From Rhodobacter sp. (lineage in GTDB: Bacteria > Pseudomonadota > Alphaproteobacteria > Rhodobacterales > Rhodobacteraceae): a stretch of DNA of 64,000 nt. The notes under the pieces are model-generated. The model was not told the origin of the DNA and searched no databases. It saw only the letters and a program-made list of their open reading frames with translations. The position numbers and the translations under genes were made by a program. How positions within the stretch are numbered: position 1 is the first letter of the stretch; each line of letters opens with the position of its first letter. The stretch lies in the NCBI GenBank assembly GCA_020250125.1, contig JADCEL010000004.1, positions 1 to 64,000 of the forward strand, written 5' to 3'. Positions 26,486 through 35,259 of this stretch are shown here, in pieces.

Positions 26486-27736
26486 TCACGAGACCAGCCC
26501 CGCCGTCTCCAGCACGGCATGGAACAGCACGTCGGTTCCCGCCGCCGCCCAGTCCTGCGAAATCTCTTCTGCCTCGTTATGGCTCAGCCCGCCGACGCAG
26601 GGGCACATGATCATTACCGTGGGGGCCACGCGGTTGATCCAGCAGGCATCGTGCCCGGCCCCGCTGACGATATCCATGTGGGAATAGCCAAGCTTTTCAG
26701 CGGATTGCCGGACGATCTTCACAAGGCCCGGATCGAAGGTCACCGGGTCGAAATGCCCCACCGCCTCGATGCCAATCCCAAGGCCCAGTTCTGCGGCCAC
26801 CGCATGGGCGGCGCGTTCCACCTCGCCGCGCATCAGGTCCAGCTTGGTCTGGTCGGGGCTGCGGATATCGACCGTGAAGATCACCTTGCCGGGGATCACG
26901 TTGCGCGAATTGGGAAAGACCTTGACCTGCCCCACCGCGCCGACGGCATTGGGCTGATGGCTCATGGCGATCTGGTGGACGCGTTCGGTGATCCGCGCCA
27001 TCCCCAGCCCTGCGTTCACCCGCATGGCCATCGGCGTTGATCCGGTATGGGCATCCTTGCCGGTCAGGGTAATCTCCAGCCACCACAGCCCCTGGCCATG
27101 GGTCACCACGCCGATCTCCTTGCCTTCGGCCTCGAGGATCGGGCCCTGCTCGATGTGCAACTCCAGCATCGCATGCATCTTGCGGGCACCCACCGGTTCG
27201 TCGCCCACCCAGCCGATCCGCGCCAGTTCCCCGCCGAAACTCTTGCCCTCGGCATCGACGCGGCCATAGGCATAGTCCTGCGTGTGAATGCCCGCAAAGA
27301 CCCCGCTGGCCAGCATGGCGGGGGCAAAGCGCGCGCCTTCCTCGTTCGTCCAGTTGGTCACGACGATGGGATGGCGGGTGCGGATGCCATGATCGTTCAG
27401 GCTGCGCACCACTTCCAGCGCGCCCAGCACACCCAGCACGCCGTCAAACTTGCCGCCCGTCGGCTGGGTATCCAGATGCGATCCCATGTAGACAGGCAAG
27501 GCTGCGGCGTCTTCGCCGGGCCGGGTCGCAAACATCGTGCCCATGCTGTCCACAGCCATCGACAGGCCCGCAGCCTCGCACCATTGCCGGAACAGGGCGC
27601 GGCCTGCGGCATCGGCATCGGTCAGGGTCTGGCGGTTGTTGCCGCCCGCCACGCCGGGGCCGACCCTGGCCATATCCATCAGGCTGTCCCACAGCCGCGC
27701 GCCATTGATCCGCAGGTTTGCGCCTGAATTCTGCAT
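26486..27736 (-). CDS. hyuC: Zn-dependent N-carbamoyl-amino-acid hydrolase (beta-ureidopropionase type)
   Basis: This 416-residue M20-family amidohydrolase probably hydrolyses N-carbamoyl-beta-alanine to beta-alanine, CO2 and ammonia, the third step of reductive pyrimidine catabolism. Metal ligands are visible in MGSHLDTQPTGGKFDG (His, Asp), TNEEGARFAP (Glu-Glu), LHIEQGP (His) and near the end GAGHDA. The dimerisation domain occupies the middle third. The start at 27736 (MQNSGANLRI) is preferred over an upstream frame of biased composition. It heads the operon and lies just downstream of a RutR-like operator. Confidence 0.9.
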   Translation of the reverse strand: MQNSGANLRINGARLWDSLMDMARVGPGVAGGNNRQTLTDADAAGRALFRQWCEAAGLSMAVDSMGTMFATRPGEDAAALPVYMGSHLDTQPTGGKFDGVLGVLGALEVVRSLNDHGIRTRHPIVVTNWTNEEGARFAPAMLASGVFAGIHTQDYAYGRVDAEGKSFGGELARIGWVGDEPVGARKMHAMLELHIEQGPILEAEGKEIGVVTHGQGLWWLEITLTGKDAHTGSTPMAMRVNAGLGMARITERVHQIAMSHQPNAVGAVGQVKVFPNSRNVIPGKVIFTVDIRSPDQTKLDLMRGEVERAAHAVAAELGLGIGIEAVGHFDPVTFDPGLVKIVRQSAEKLGYSHMDIVSGAGHDACWINRVAPTVMIMCPCVGGLSHNEAEEISQDWAAAGTDVLFHAVLETAGLVS

Positions 27737-28200
27737 GAACTCTTCGTTCCCGTCTCCATGCTGACCGGGGCCGCAGCCCCGGTCGGCTGACATCGCCAAG
27801 ACCCGGGCCAAGACCCGGCGGTTCGGCTGAAAGGCATCATAAGCTGACCATCCGGTCAATAAAAATCCGTCCCTGCGGCAAGGAAAGCGATGCGGGCGTT
27901 GCCGCGGATGTGCGGGCAGCCCGGCATCCCTGCACTGCCCCCGGTCGGACGGGCCAACCATGTGCGCCGCAAGGCAGGCGGGGTGATCCAGACATGCCGC
28001 GCAGCGCCGTCGGGATGACACCGCTTCGGGTCTGCCGCGCCCGCCCGCCTGCGCCCTTCGTCAAAACGGGGCGGCGGCGCGGCGGGCGTCAGGCAAAGCG
28101 ACCCGCGCAAGGCAGGGGGCAGACCGTTTGGCCCCTTGCCGCCGGTTGCGCAGCCGGGGTCCGCAGCCGGGACCCGCAGGGGGTGACCCTGCGGCGCCGC
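27737..28200. other. Regulatory gap upstream of the pyrimidine operon
   Basis: No gene is seen. The only clear signal is the RutR-like palindrome at 27844-27859, about 108 bp upstream of the hyuC start. Confidence 0.6.
27844..27859 (-). promoter_or_regulatory. RutR-type operator upstream of the hyuC-hydA-ABC operon
   Basis: The minus strand reads TTGACCGGATGGTCAG. It matches the RutR consensus TTGACCAnnTGGTCAA at 12 of 14 defined positions. Placement upstream of a pyrimidine operon, with a RutR gene 2.3 kb away, supports it. Confidence 0.78.
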
Positions 28201-28497
28201 TTACCGGTCTGCGGCCTGTTTCAGCTCAACCTCGACAAAGCTCATCCCCGGACCATCGCAGATGACGTTGTGTTCCACCCCTTCGTTGCGGCGATAGGCG
28301 GTTCCGGCGGGCACCAGAACAGACCGTGTGGCACCGCCCGGCTCTTCCAGCAGCATCGGGCAGTCGGTGATGGCTGTGATCACATAATCATGCCCGTGCC
28401 GGTGCCAGCCCGTCTCGGCGCCGGGGCCAAAGTCGAACCGGGTCACGCGCACCCGCGCGTCATCGATCAGGGTGGTGGCAGTGCAGGCCGGACGCAT
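28201..28497 (-). CDS. Small cupin-domain protein
   Basis: The 98-residue product is a single cupin barrel. The metal-binding motif is GWHRHGHDYV with HxH, and the second motif is around RRNEGVEHNVICDG (His). It lies between the transaminase and hyuC on the same strand. Similar small cupins occur in pyrimidine or amino-acid operons, possibly handling an unstable intermediate. The substrate is unknown. Confidence 0.8.
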   Translation of the reverse strand: MRPACTATTLIDDARVRVTRFDFGPGAETGWHRHGHDYVITAITDCPMLLEEPGGATRSVLVPAGTAYRRNEGVEHNVICDGPGMSFVEVELKQAADR

Positions 28498-28573
28498 GGC
28501 AGTCTTCCCGTTGCAAAGGGTAAGGGGGGGATGGACAGGCGCGCAGCGGGGTGATGCCGCGCGCGCCGTCCGG

Positions 28574-29902
28574 TCAGGCGAGTGTCTTCAGCACCCCGGC
28601 CAGCGTGCCGATCAATTCGTCGATCTGCGGCTTTTCGATGATCAGCGGCGGCGACATGGCGATGATGTCGCCGGTGGTGCGGATCAGGATGCCCTTGTCA
28701 AAGGCGGCCAGGAAGGCGTTGAAGGCGCGCCTGGTCGGCTCTCCGGCAATCGGCTCCAGTTCGACCGCACCGATCAGGCCCATGTTGCGGATGTCGATGA
28801 CATGGGGCAGGCCCTTGAGCGAATGCAGCGCCTCTTCCCAATAGGGCGCGATGGCCGCCGCGCGTTCGAACAGCGCCTCTTCGCGGTAGGTTTCCAGCGT
28901 GGCAATCCCGGCGGCGCTGGCAATGGGGTTGCCCGAATAGGTGTAGCCGTGGAACAGCTCGATCATGTGTTCCGGCCCGGTCATGAAGGCATCGTGGACC
29001 TCGGCGGTGGTCAGAACCGCGCCCATCGGGATCACCCCGTTGGTCAGGCCCTTGGCCGTGGTCATCATGTCCGGCAGAACGTTGAAATACTGTGCGGCGA
29101 AGGGCGCGCCAAGACGGCCGAAGCCGGTGATGACCTCGTCGAAAATCAGCAGGATGCCGTGCTTTCTGGTGATCGCGCGCAGCTTTTCCAGATAGCCCTT
29201 CGGCGGCAGGATCACGCCGGTCGACCCGGCCACGGGTTCCACGATCACGGCGGCGATGGTTTCGGCCCCGTGCAGGGCAACGATGCGTTCCAGCTCATCC
29301 GCCAGATTGGCGCCGTTTTCCGGCTGCCCTTTGGAAAAGGCGTTCACCGCCGGCAGATGGGTGTGGGGCAAGTGATCGACCCCGCCCAGCAGCGTGCCGA
29401 AGACCTTGCGGTTGTTGACGATGCCGCCCACCGAAATCCCGCCGAAGTTCACGCCGTGATAGCCGCGTTCGCGCCCGATCAGCCGGGTGCGCGCCCCATC
29501 GCCGCGCGCGCGGTGCCAGGCGATGGCCAGCTTCAGCGCCGTCTCGACGCTTTCGGACCCGGAATTGGTGTAAAAGACATGTTCGATGCCCCTGGGCGCA
29601 ATATCGATCAGGCGGTTGGCCAGTTCGAAGGCCACGGGATGGCCCATCTGAAAGGCCGGGGCATAGTCAAGCTCTGCCGCCTGGCGCTGGATCGCCCCGG
29701 TGATGCGGGGGCGGCAGTGGCCGGCGTTGCAGCACCACAGACCCGCCGTGCCATCCAGCACCTGACGCCCGTCCGAGGTGGTGTAATGCATGTCCCTGGC
29801 GGCCACGAACATGCGCGGTGCCTTCTTGAACTGGCGGTTCGCGGTAAAGGGCATCCAGAATGCGTTCAGATCATTCGGTGTCGCTTTGCGGTCAAGGGGC
29901 AT
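28574..29902 (-). CDS. Class III omega-aminotransferase, probable beta-alanine:pyruvate transaminase
   Basis: This 442-residue PLP enzyme begins MPLDRKATPNDLNAFWMPFT, typical of beta-alanine:pyruvate aminotransferases. The cofactor pocket includes YTNSGSESVETALKLA and RERGYHGVNFGG. The aspartate motif is LLIFDEVITGFGR. The Schiff-base lysine is in TTAKGLTNG, and the substrate gate is FHGYTYSGNP. Removing the beta-alanine produced by pyrimidine breakdown would complete the pathway encoded downstream. The start at 29902 has AAGGAA upstream. It is divergent from rutR across a shared RutR-like site. Confidence 0.9.
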   Translation of the reverse strand: MPLDRKATPNDLNAFWMPFTANRQFKKAPRMFVAARDMHYTTSDGRQVLDGTAGLWCCNAGHCRPRITGAIQRQAAELDYAPAFQMGHPVAFELANRLIDIAPRGIEHVFYTNSGSESVETALKLAIAWHRARGDGARTRLIGRERGYHGVNFGGISVGGIVNNRKVFGTLLGGVDHLPHTHLPAVNAFSKGQPENGANLADELERIVALHGAETIAAVIVEPVAGSTGVILPPKGYLEKLRAITRKHGILLIFDEVITGFGRLGAPFAAQYFNVLPDMMTTAKGLTNGVIPMGAVLTTAEVHDAFMTGPEHMIELFHGYTYSGNPIASAAGIATLETYREEALFERAAAIAPYWEEALHSLKGLPHVIDIRNMGLIGAVELEPIAGEPTRRAFNAFLAAFDKGILIRTTGDIIAMSPPLIIEKPQIDELIGTLAGVLKTLA

Positions 29903-29948
29903 GATGTTTCCTTCGGATCGCCGCCGCAGCGGGCGGGCACGGGATGGT

Positions 29949-29964
29949 TTGACCAATCGGTCAG
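29949..29964. promoter_or_regulatory. RutR-type operator between the transaminase gene and rutR
   Basis: TTGACCAATCGGTCAG matches TTGACCAnnTGGTCAA at 12 of 14 defined positions. It lies between the divergent starts at 29902 and 30088, so one site could control both, including autoregulation. Confidence 0.8.
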
Positions 29965-30087
29965 TTTCAGACTAGCAAGGCTCAGGACTCAGCAAGGATA
30001 CCTTCCGATGACCCAGCCTTGGGACCTGACGGCAGGCTACCCACCGGACCTGTCCGTGGCAAGCACCGCTCTGCGGTTGCAGCCCCG

Positions 30088-30696
30088 ATGACGCGGCCGA
30101 GGACGCGAATCCAGCAGCGCAATTCCGAAACCATCCTCGAGGCGGCGCTGGAGGTGTTTTCGCAGCAAGGCTTCCGGGGGGCGACACTGGACCAGATCGC
30201 CGAAGTGGCGGGCCTGTCGAAGCCGAACCTGCTGTATTACTTCGCCTCGAAAGAGGCGATTCACGGGGCGCTCCTGTCGGGGTTGCTGGCAACCTGGCTG
30301 AACCCGCTGCGGGCGATGGACCCGGACGGCGACCCTGTTGCGGAACTTCTGGGCTATGTGCGCCGCAAGCTGGAACTCAGCCGGGACTTTCCGCGCGAAA
30401 GCCGTCTTTTCGCCAATGAGATGCTGCAGGGCGCGCCGCGCATCCGCGCCGCGCTTGAGGGAGAGTTGCGGGACCTGGTACAGGAGAAATCCGCAGTGCT
30501 GCAACGCTGGATGGACGAGGGCCGCCTTGCCCCGGTCCACCCGGTACACCTGATCTTTTCGGTCTGGGCGCTGACCCAGCATTATGCCGATTTCGATGTT
30601 CAGGTCAGGGCGGTTCTGGGCAAGGCCGCAGCCGACCCCTTTCCCGAGGCGGGGCAGTTCCTTGAGGTGTTGTTCCGGCGGCTGCTGGAACCGTGA
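30088..30696 (+). CDS. rutR: TetR-family pyrimidine regulator RutR
   Basis: This 202-residue protein has an N-terminal helix-turn-helix (ILEAALEVFSQQGFRGATLDQIAEVAGLSKPNLLYYFASKEAI, residues 15-57, noted by position). The ligand-binding domain closely follows E. coli RutR, which responds to uracil and thymine: KLELSRDFPRESRLFANEML, then EGRLAPVHPVHLIFSVWALT and QHYADF. The start at 30088 is chosen by comparison with that family. Two matching operators in the window support its identity and suggest control of pyrimidine breakdown here. Confidence 0.9.
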   Translation: MTRPRTRIQQRNSETILEAALEVFSQQGFRGATLDQIAEVAGLSKPNLLYYFASKEAIHGALLSGLLATWLNPLRAMDPDGDPVAELLGYVRRKLELSRDFPRESRLFANEMLQGAPRIRAALEGELRDLVQEKSAVLQRWMDEGRLAPVHPVHLIFSVWALTQHYADFDVQVRAVLGKAAADPFPEAGQFLEVLFRRLLEP

Positions 30697-31374
30697 GGGG
30701 GGGTGGGCATACCGGGACGGGCGGCGGCATGGTGTTCCTGCCGGGTTGTCTGGCCCGCACCGGCCGAGGCGTGACCGGGACCGTTGACCAGCATCGCTGA
30801 TGGCGTGTCGGCGGCGGCACCACAGCGCGGCCATGGCCGCAAGACGGTGATGACCGATACCGGCAGCCCCCGACGGGTGCCTGACGTCAGCTTCGACGAA
30901 GACCGCAACCGCAAACGCCACCGGCCTGAAAGCCGTGCGATCATCGGCAAGCCCGCCCTGAACATCCACAAAACCGCACGCCCGGAAATTGCCCTCCGAC
31001 GAAACCGCAGGCGCGCCGGATGGGCCGCTGCCGTTGCAGGATCAGCCACCGGTGACTGCCACAGCGCCGGGCGCGGCCCCTGCGGTTGCGACCTGCACCG
31101 TTCGCAAATGCCGCTTCGCTGTCCCGGTCCTCTGGCATGCCCGGCGGAAGCCACGCCGGGTTCACCCGCTGTTCAAACGGTTGCGTCGTTTGTCCAAGGC
31201 ACTGTCCTGCGCATCCGCAGCGTCGGATGTAACGCCCGGGACCCGGGCCGAAGGACTGCGGCACGGGCAGGATTCCCGTCATCGCATCGGTCATCGGGGT
31301 GGTTGCGGATGGCGCGGTACCCTGCAACTTTGCCTTCATCCTTTTGACGCATCGCCTGATGCCCTGGTTCGCCT
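30697..31374. other. Gene-poor interval containing repeat copy 1
   Basis: No credible gene is seen. The interval holds the first 88-bp repeat (30997-31084); the rest shows conflicting overlapping frames without motifs. Confidence 0.55.
30997..31084 (+). repeat. 88-bp perfect direct repeat, copy 1 (left of lysE)
   Basis: This block, starting CGACGAAACCGCAGG and ending GCGGCCCCTGCG, recurs identically and in the same orientation at 32290-32377. The two copies bracket about 1.2 kb that contains the LysE-type gene. Confidence 0.9.
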
Positions 31375-31971
31375 TCACCGCAGCAGCATCCAGACAGCGA
31401 CGGCAGCCAGCATACCGCCAAAGAAAATGTTCATGCGCCGTGCGCCGGAGGCACTCCGAAACCGCCGCGCAAGAAGATCGCCGGCGAGTGTCCAAACGGT
31501 GAATGCAAGCAGGTTGTTCAGCGTGAACACGACGGTGATCCAGACCACCAGCGCAGGATCATTGACCCCCGAGCCAGGCAGGAACTGCGTGAACATGAGC
31601 GCGATAATCAGCCAGGCTTTGGGATTGAGCAGGAGCAGGATCGCCCCATCCACGACAGATGCCTGTCGTGCCTCGGTCGTGCCTGTCGTGGCCCCTGCGC
31701 GCAGGAACCCCCAGGCAAGCCAGAAAACATAAGCGGCCCCGCCATAGCGCAGCAGGTCGAACAGAACCGGGCTCAGCGTTGCGAGCCCCGAGAACCCCAG
31801 CCCAACAGCCGCTGTCACAATGAAGGTGGCAAGGTGATAGCCGATTGTCGCTGGAACAGAGGCGCGCAATCCGAAGCGTCCACCGATGGCGGCAAAGAAC
31901 ATGTTGCCGGGTCCGGGGCTGTAAGCCAACGGCACAAGAAACAGCAAAAGGGCGATGGTCATTTCGAACAT
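31375..31971 (-). CDS. LysE/RhtB family amino-acid exporter
   Basis: This 198-residue inner-membrane protein has about six helices. Family features are the start (MTIALLLFLVPLAYSPGPGNMFF), the G-rich FGLRASVPATIGYHLAT and the LLLLNPKAWLIIALM motif. The ATG at 31971 has AAGGAG six bases upstream. It lies between two 88-bp direct repeats, unlinked to neighbouring metabolism. Members export amino acids or homoserine-like compounds; the substrate is not deducible. Confidence 0.88.
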   Translation of the reverse strand: MFEMTIALLLFLVPLAYSPGPGNMFFAAIGGRFGLRASVPATIGYHLATFIVTAAVGLGFSGLATLSPVLFDLLRYGGAAYVFWLAWGFLRAGATTGTTEARQASVVDGAILLLLNPKAWLIIALMFTQFLPGSGVNDPALVVWITVVFTLNNLLAFTVWTLAGDLLARRFRSASGARRMNIFFGGMLAAVAVWMLLR

Positions 31972-32482
31972 GAGGGACTCCTTCAAGGGTCGCCACAAGT
32001 TGCTTGATCAGCCCCCCTTCCTGCGACCCGCTTCCTGCTGAAAGGCTGGTGGCGAATTGAGTGCCGCGCAACGGGACGGCCGGGGCACCCCGAAGATGTC
32101 CCGGCTGCAAATCACTCAAAGCGGCCGAAGAACGCCCTGGTGCCGCCCCTCCGCGTCGAGGCGGGCATCCTGCCGCGTCTTGTCCCGCACCCCGCCCGAA
32201 ACCGCGCCGGCACCAGACCGGACAATATCGCAAGGCTCAGACGCATCACATTTGATCTGCTGTCCAATTCCAGACCAAATCCTGTCAATCGACGAAACCG
32301 CAGGCGCGCCGGATGGGCCGCTGCCGTTGCAGGATCAGCCACCGGTGACTGCCACAGCGCCGGGCGCGGCCCCTGCGCGCCATTGACAGCACAGGCCTTG
32401 TGCGTGCCATGCTGCGGCGTCAGCGGGTGCTGACCGGTGCCGCGACGCCGCCTGTGCTGTTCTGCGGGCATTGAGGGCAAGA
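31972..32482. other. Intergenic region between lysE and the SulP gene
   Basis: This divergent region holds repeat copy 2 (32290-32377). TTGACA at 32383-32388 could be a -35 element for the SulP gene, but no good -10 is seen. No gene is supported. Confidence 0.5.
32290..32377 (+). repeat. 88-bp perfect direct repeat, copy 2 (right of lysE)
   Basis: It is identical to 30997-31084 in the same orientation. Flanking bases differ on both sides, so the repeat edges are sharp. Confidence 0.9.
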
Positions 32483-34228
32483 ATGACTGTTGATCCCCCC
32501 GCCGCCGGCCCGGATGAGGACCCGCCGCCTTCACGGCTTTGCGTCCTGGCAAGCCTGCGCGGCTACCGGCCCCAATGGCTGCGGGCGGATGTTTCGGCAG
32601 GTCTTGCCATTGCCGCAGTCGGCATTCCCAGCGCCATTGCCTATCCCGCCATCGCCGGTCTGCCGCCGGAAACGGGCATCTATGCCAGCATCGCCTCGGT
32701 GGTGGGATATGCCTTGCTTGGCCCCTCGCGCCGCCTGATCGTCGGGCCGGACGCGGCAACCATGGCCGTGCTTGCCGGGGTGATGACCGCTGTTCTGGCG
32801 GACATTCCCGATGCCGGCCAGGCTGATCGCGCGGTGGCTGCGGCCCTGATCGCCCTTGGCGTCGGCGTCATCTGTCTGATCGCAAGCGTGTTGCGACTGG
32901 GCACTCTTGCCAGCCTTCTGTCGCGACCGATCCTTGCGGGGTTTCTTGTGGGCGTTGCGGTGTCGATCATCATCGGACAGATCGCAAACGTGACGGGCAT
33001 GTCCATCGAAGCCAAAGGGATGGTTCCGTCGCTGCTGGAACTGGCGGGCAAGTCGGGCACGATCCACCTGCCCTCACTTGGCCTTGCGGCAGGGATGTTC
33101 GCAATCCTGCAACTGTCGCGCCTGTGGAACCCGATCCTTTCCGGACCGGTCATCGTCGTGCTTCTTTCTGTGGTCCTGTCCGCCGTGCTGGGATTTGAGG
33201 AAACGGGAATCCGCATCGTGGGCGATCTGCCTGCGGGCCTGCCCGCAGTGGCGTTCCCCTGGCTGGCGGACCTTGCCTGGGGTCATGTGATCCTTGGCTC
33301 GGCCGCTGTCTTTGCCGTCAGCTTCGGGGCCGGGATCATCACCGCGCGCAGCTTTGGCGCAGGTGTGGGAGAGCGGGTGAACGCCAATGCCGAACTGACA
33401 GGGTTCGGTGCCGCCAATATCGCGTCGGGTCTGGTCGGCGGTTTTCCGGTAACCTCGTCGGATTCGCGCACCGCCGTAAACTTTTCTGTCGGGGGGCGGT
33501 CGCAGGTGGCCGGTCTGACGGCGGCGGCCGTGCTGGGCGCGTCGATCCTGTTCTTCAGCGACCTGATGCGCATTCTTCCCCTGCCGGCCCTCGGGGCCAT
33601 CCTGATTTCAGCCGCATTGAGCGTGATCGATCTGAACGGTTTGCGGCAGATCTGGAAGATCAGCCGGATCGAGTTCGGCTTTGCGATGATTGCCCTGTTC
33701 GGCGCGATCAGCTTTGGCGTTCTGCAGGGGGTCGCGGTCGCCATCATCGCAACCTTTGCCCATGTCATCCTGAACGCCATGCAACCGCGCGTGGTGCTGT
33801 TGGGCCGGATGCCGCATCGGGACGGGTTTTACAAGCTGCACCGGTCGCCAGAGGCAAGACCGGTCGACGGCATTGCCATCTGCTTCATTCAGGGCAGCGT
33901 GCTGTTCTTCAACGCCGATCATGTCAAGGCGCGCCTCGACGACATCATCGACAGCAGCCCTGCGGACCTGCGCTGGATCGTGATCGATGCCTCGGCCATC
34001 ACGCAGATCGATACCACGGCCGCAGACATGCTGCTTGGCATCCGCAGCCGGTTGCAGCGGCGCGGTACCGTCATGGCTTTTGCCGAAGTGCAGTCCAGCG
34101 TTGCGGCCTTGCTGCAGCGGGCCGGTCTTTCGGCAGAAGATGGGGAAACGCTGTTCTTCGACGATCTTGACGACGCCTTTCACAGCTTCATGGCCACTGT
34201 TGGCGACCCGCGCAGCGAACCGGTGTGA
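32483..34228 (+). CDS. SulP family anion transporter with STAS domain
   Basis: This 581-residue inner-membrane protein begins with the SulP core (VSAGLAIAAVGIPSAIAYPAIAGLPPETGIYAS). Helices continue to about residue 430, including GGFPVTSSDSRTAVNFSVGG. A C-terminal STAS domain follows (WIVIDASAITQIDTTAADML). Family members carry sulfate, bicarbonate or dicarboxylates. The ATG at 32483 has GAGGG just upstream; a TTG at 32471 is less likely. No neighbour, such as a carbonic anhydrase or sulfate gene, narrows the substrate. Confidence 0.92.
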   Translation: MTVDPPAAGPDEDPPPSRLCVLASLRGYRPQWLRADVSAGLAIAAVGIPSAIAYPAIAGLPPETGIYASIASVVGYALLGPSRRLIVGPDAATMAVLAGVMTAVLADIPDAGQADRAVAAALIALGVGVICLIASVLRLGTLASLLSRPILAGFLVGVAVSIIIGQIANVTGMSIEAKGMVPSLLELAGKSGTIHLPSLGLAAGMFAILQLSRLWNPILSGPVIVVLLSVVLSAVLGFEETGIRIVGDLPAGLPAVAFPWLADLAWGHVILGSAAVFAVSFGAGIITARSFGAGVGERVNANAELTGFGAANIASGLVGGFPVTSSDSRTAVNFSVGGRSQVAGLTAAAVLGASILFFSDLMRILPLPALGAILISAALSVIDLNGLRQIWKISRIEFGFAMIALFGAISFGVLQGVAVAIIATFAHVILNAMQPRVVLLGRMPHRDGFYKLHRSPEARPVDGIAICFIQGSVLFFNADHVKARLDDIIDSSPADLRWIVIDASAITQIDTTAADMLLGIRSRLQRRGTVMAFAEVQSSVAALLQRAGLSAEDGETLFFDDLDDAFHSFMATVGDPRSEPV

Positions 34229-34251
34229 CAACCCCGGCCTTCACCAGGCCC

Positions 34252-34279
34252 GGCCTGTCAGGCATGTCAGAGACAGGCC
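34252..34279 (+). terminator. Hairpin downstream of the SulP gene
   Basis: GGCCTGTC (34252-34259) pairs with GACAGGCC (34272-34279) across a 12-nt loop, 24 bp after the stop. There is no U-run, so it is a tentative terminator. Confidence 0.4.
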
Positions 34280-34441
34280 AGCCTGCCTGTCAGGCAAAAG
34301 ACGACCACCGCAGACGGCACGGGTGCCCCCCTGCTGATCCGGCAATCTGCACAGCCCGCGGGACAGGCCTGGGTGTGTCAGCCTGCACAGCGCCCTGCCC
34401 TCGATCCGGGGGGTCCGTTGTTCCCGCATCGCGGCGGGCGA

Positions 34442-34556
34442 CAGAGACCGGACGATGATCGCGACAGGTCCGGCGGTACCGGAACCCCGAAAGGCCCCCC
34501 TTCAGCGGCCCCGGCTTGCCGCTGCCTTCGAAGGGATGCCTCAGGTATTCCTTGAC
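34442..34556 (-). pseudogene. YoeB toxin remnant (module 2)
   Basis: The minus strand encodes VKEYLRHPFEGSGKPGPLKG then LSGFRYRRTCRDHRPVS, clearly related to the intact YoeB at 36321-36581 ([20 protein letters not shown]...). The catalytic Glu46 of YoeB is Gly here. The frame leaves the family after the Arg65 equivalent, so the C-terminal catalytic His83 is lost. No start or yefM partner remains. It is a decayed copy. Confidence 0.75.
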
Positions 34557-34715
34557 GCGTGCGTTCCCCTTCCCAAGCATCGCGCGATCCGTGTCCTGCC
34601 CGTGCCGGCCGTGGCCCCGGCCGCATCGGAAGAGGTAAGGGGCGGGACCCTATCCTGAACCGCGCGCGCCGGGGCAGACCCCCCGGTCACGGAAGGCGGC
34701 CATTCCAGTTGTCAG

Positions 34716-34862
34716 ATGCGCATGGCGCTGCCTTTGCTTGCGGGTGACGGTCAGGTGCTTGCCGCAGCACGGGGCAGCCACCGGCAGTTTGAACATCCGG
34801 TGAAGCGGGGACATGTCTCGCTGGCGGGAAAAGACAGCGACGACTTGGCACCGGGCACGTAG
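34716..34862 (+). pseudogene. hicA: Truncated hicA copy (module 2)
   Basis: This frame follows the intact HicA at 36980-37159, retaining RGSHRQFEHPVK and AGKDSDDLAPGT. A TAG stop at 34860-34862 then removes the last 13 or so residues (FNSILKQAGL region). The catalytic histidine in GSH is present but the C-terminal strand and helix are missing. An intact hicB follows 40 bp later. It is probably inactive. Confidence 0.78.
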
Positions 34863-34902
34863 AATTCCAGTCTCAGGCAAGCGAAACGGAAGGATCATTG
34901 GG

Positions 34903-35118
34903 ATGCGCTGTGCCGTGGTCATCGAGAAGGCCGGGACCGGGTATTCGGGCTATGTCCCTGACCTGCCCGGCTGCGCTGCGGCGGGTGATACCGTGGCCAA
35001 GGTGCGGGCATCGCTGAAAACGGCGATCCCGTTTCACATCAAGGGGCTGAAGGCAGGCGGGGCGGCTGTGCCCCTGCCGGAAAGCGCTTTGCAATGGGTT
35101 GAGGTGCAGGAGGCGTGA
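34903..35118 (+). CDS. hicB: HicB-like antitoxin, copy 2
   Basis: This 71-residue protein of the short HicB type begins MRCAVVIEKAGTGYSGYVPD and continues LPGCAAAGDTVAKVRASLKT. It differs from copy 1 (37161-37376) by only a few residues, with a nearly identical nucleotide stretch in the middle, so the copies are recent duplicates. GGAAGGA lies upstream of the ATG. Its own hicA is truncated, leaving an antitoxin without a local toxin; it could still neutralise the HicA of module 1. Confidence 0.85.
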   Translation: MRCAVVIEKAGTGYSGYVPDLPGCAAAGDTVAKVRASLKTAIPFHIKGLKAGGAAVPLPESALQWVEVQEA

Positions 35119-35259
35119 TCTGACGCGCCGGCGGTGTGGAGGGGCGGTGCGTGCGGGCAGGCAGCGCCCATCTGCTCCGGTTGATGATGCCAGGCATGGC
35201 AGTCTGTGCGCGCTGCGCCTGCGATATGAAGACTGGCAGTCAGTTCAAATCAGGGAAAG

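Noticed and set aside
30784-31347. Plus-strand frame of 187 codons in the gap after rutR.
   Set aside because: It runs through the 88-bp repeat, which is non-coding in its second copy, and has no start signal or motif.
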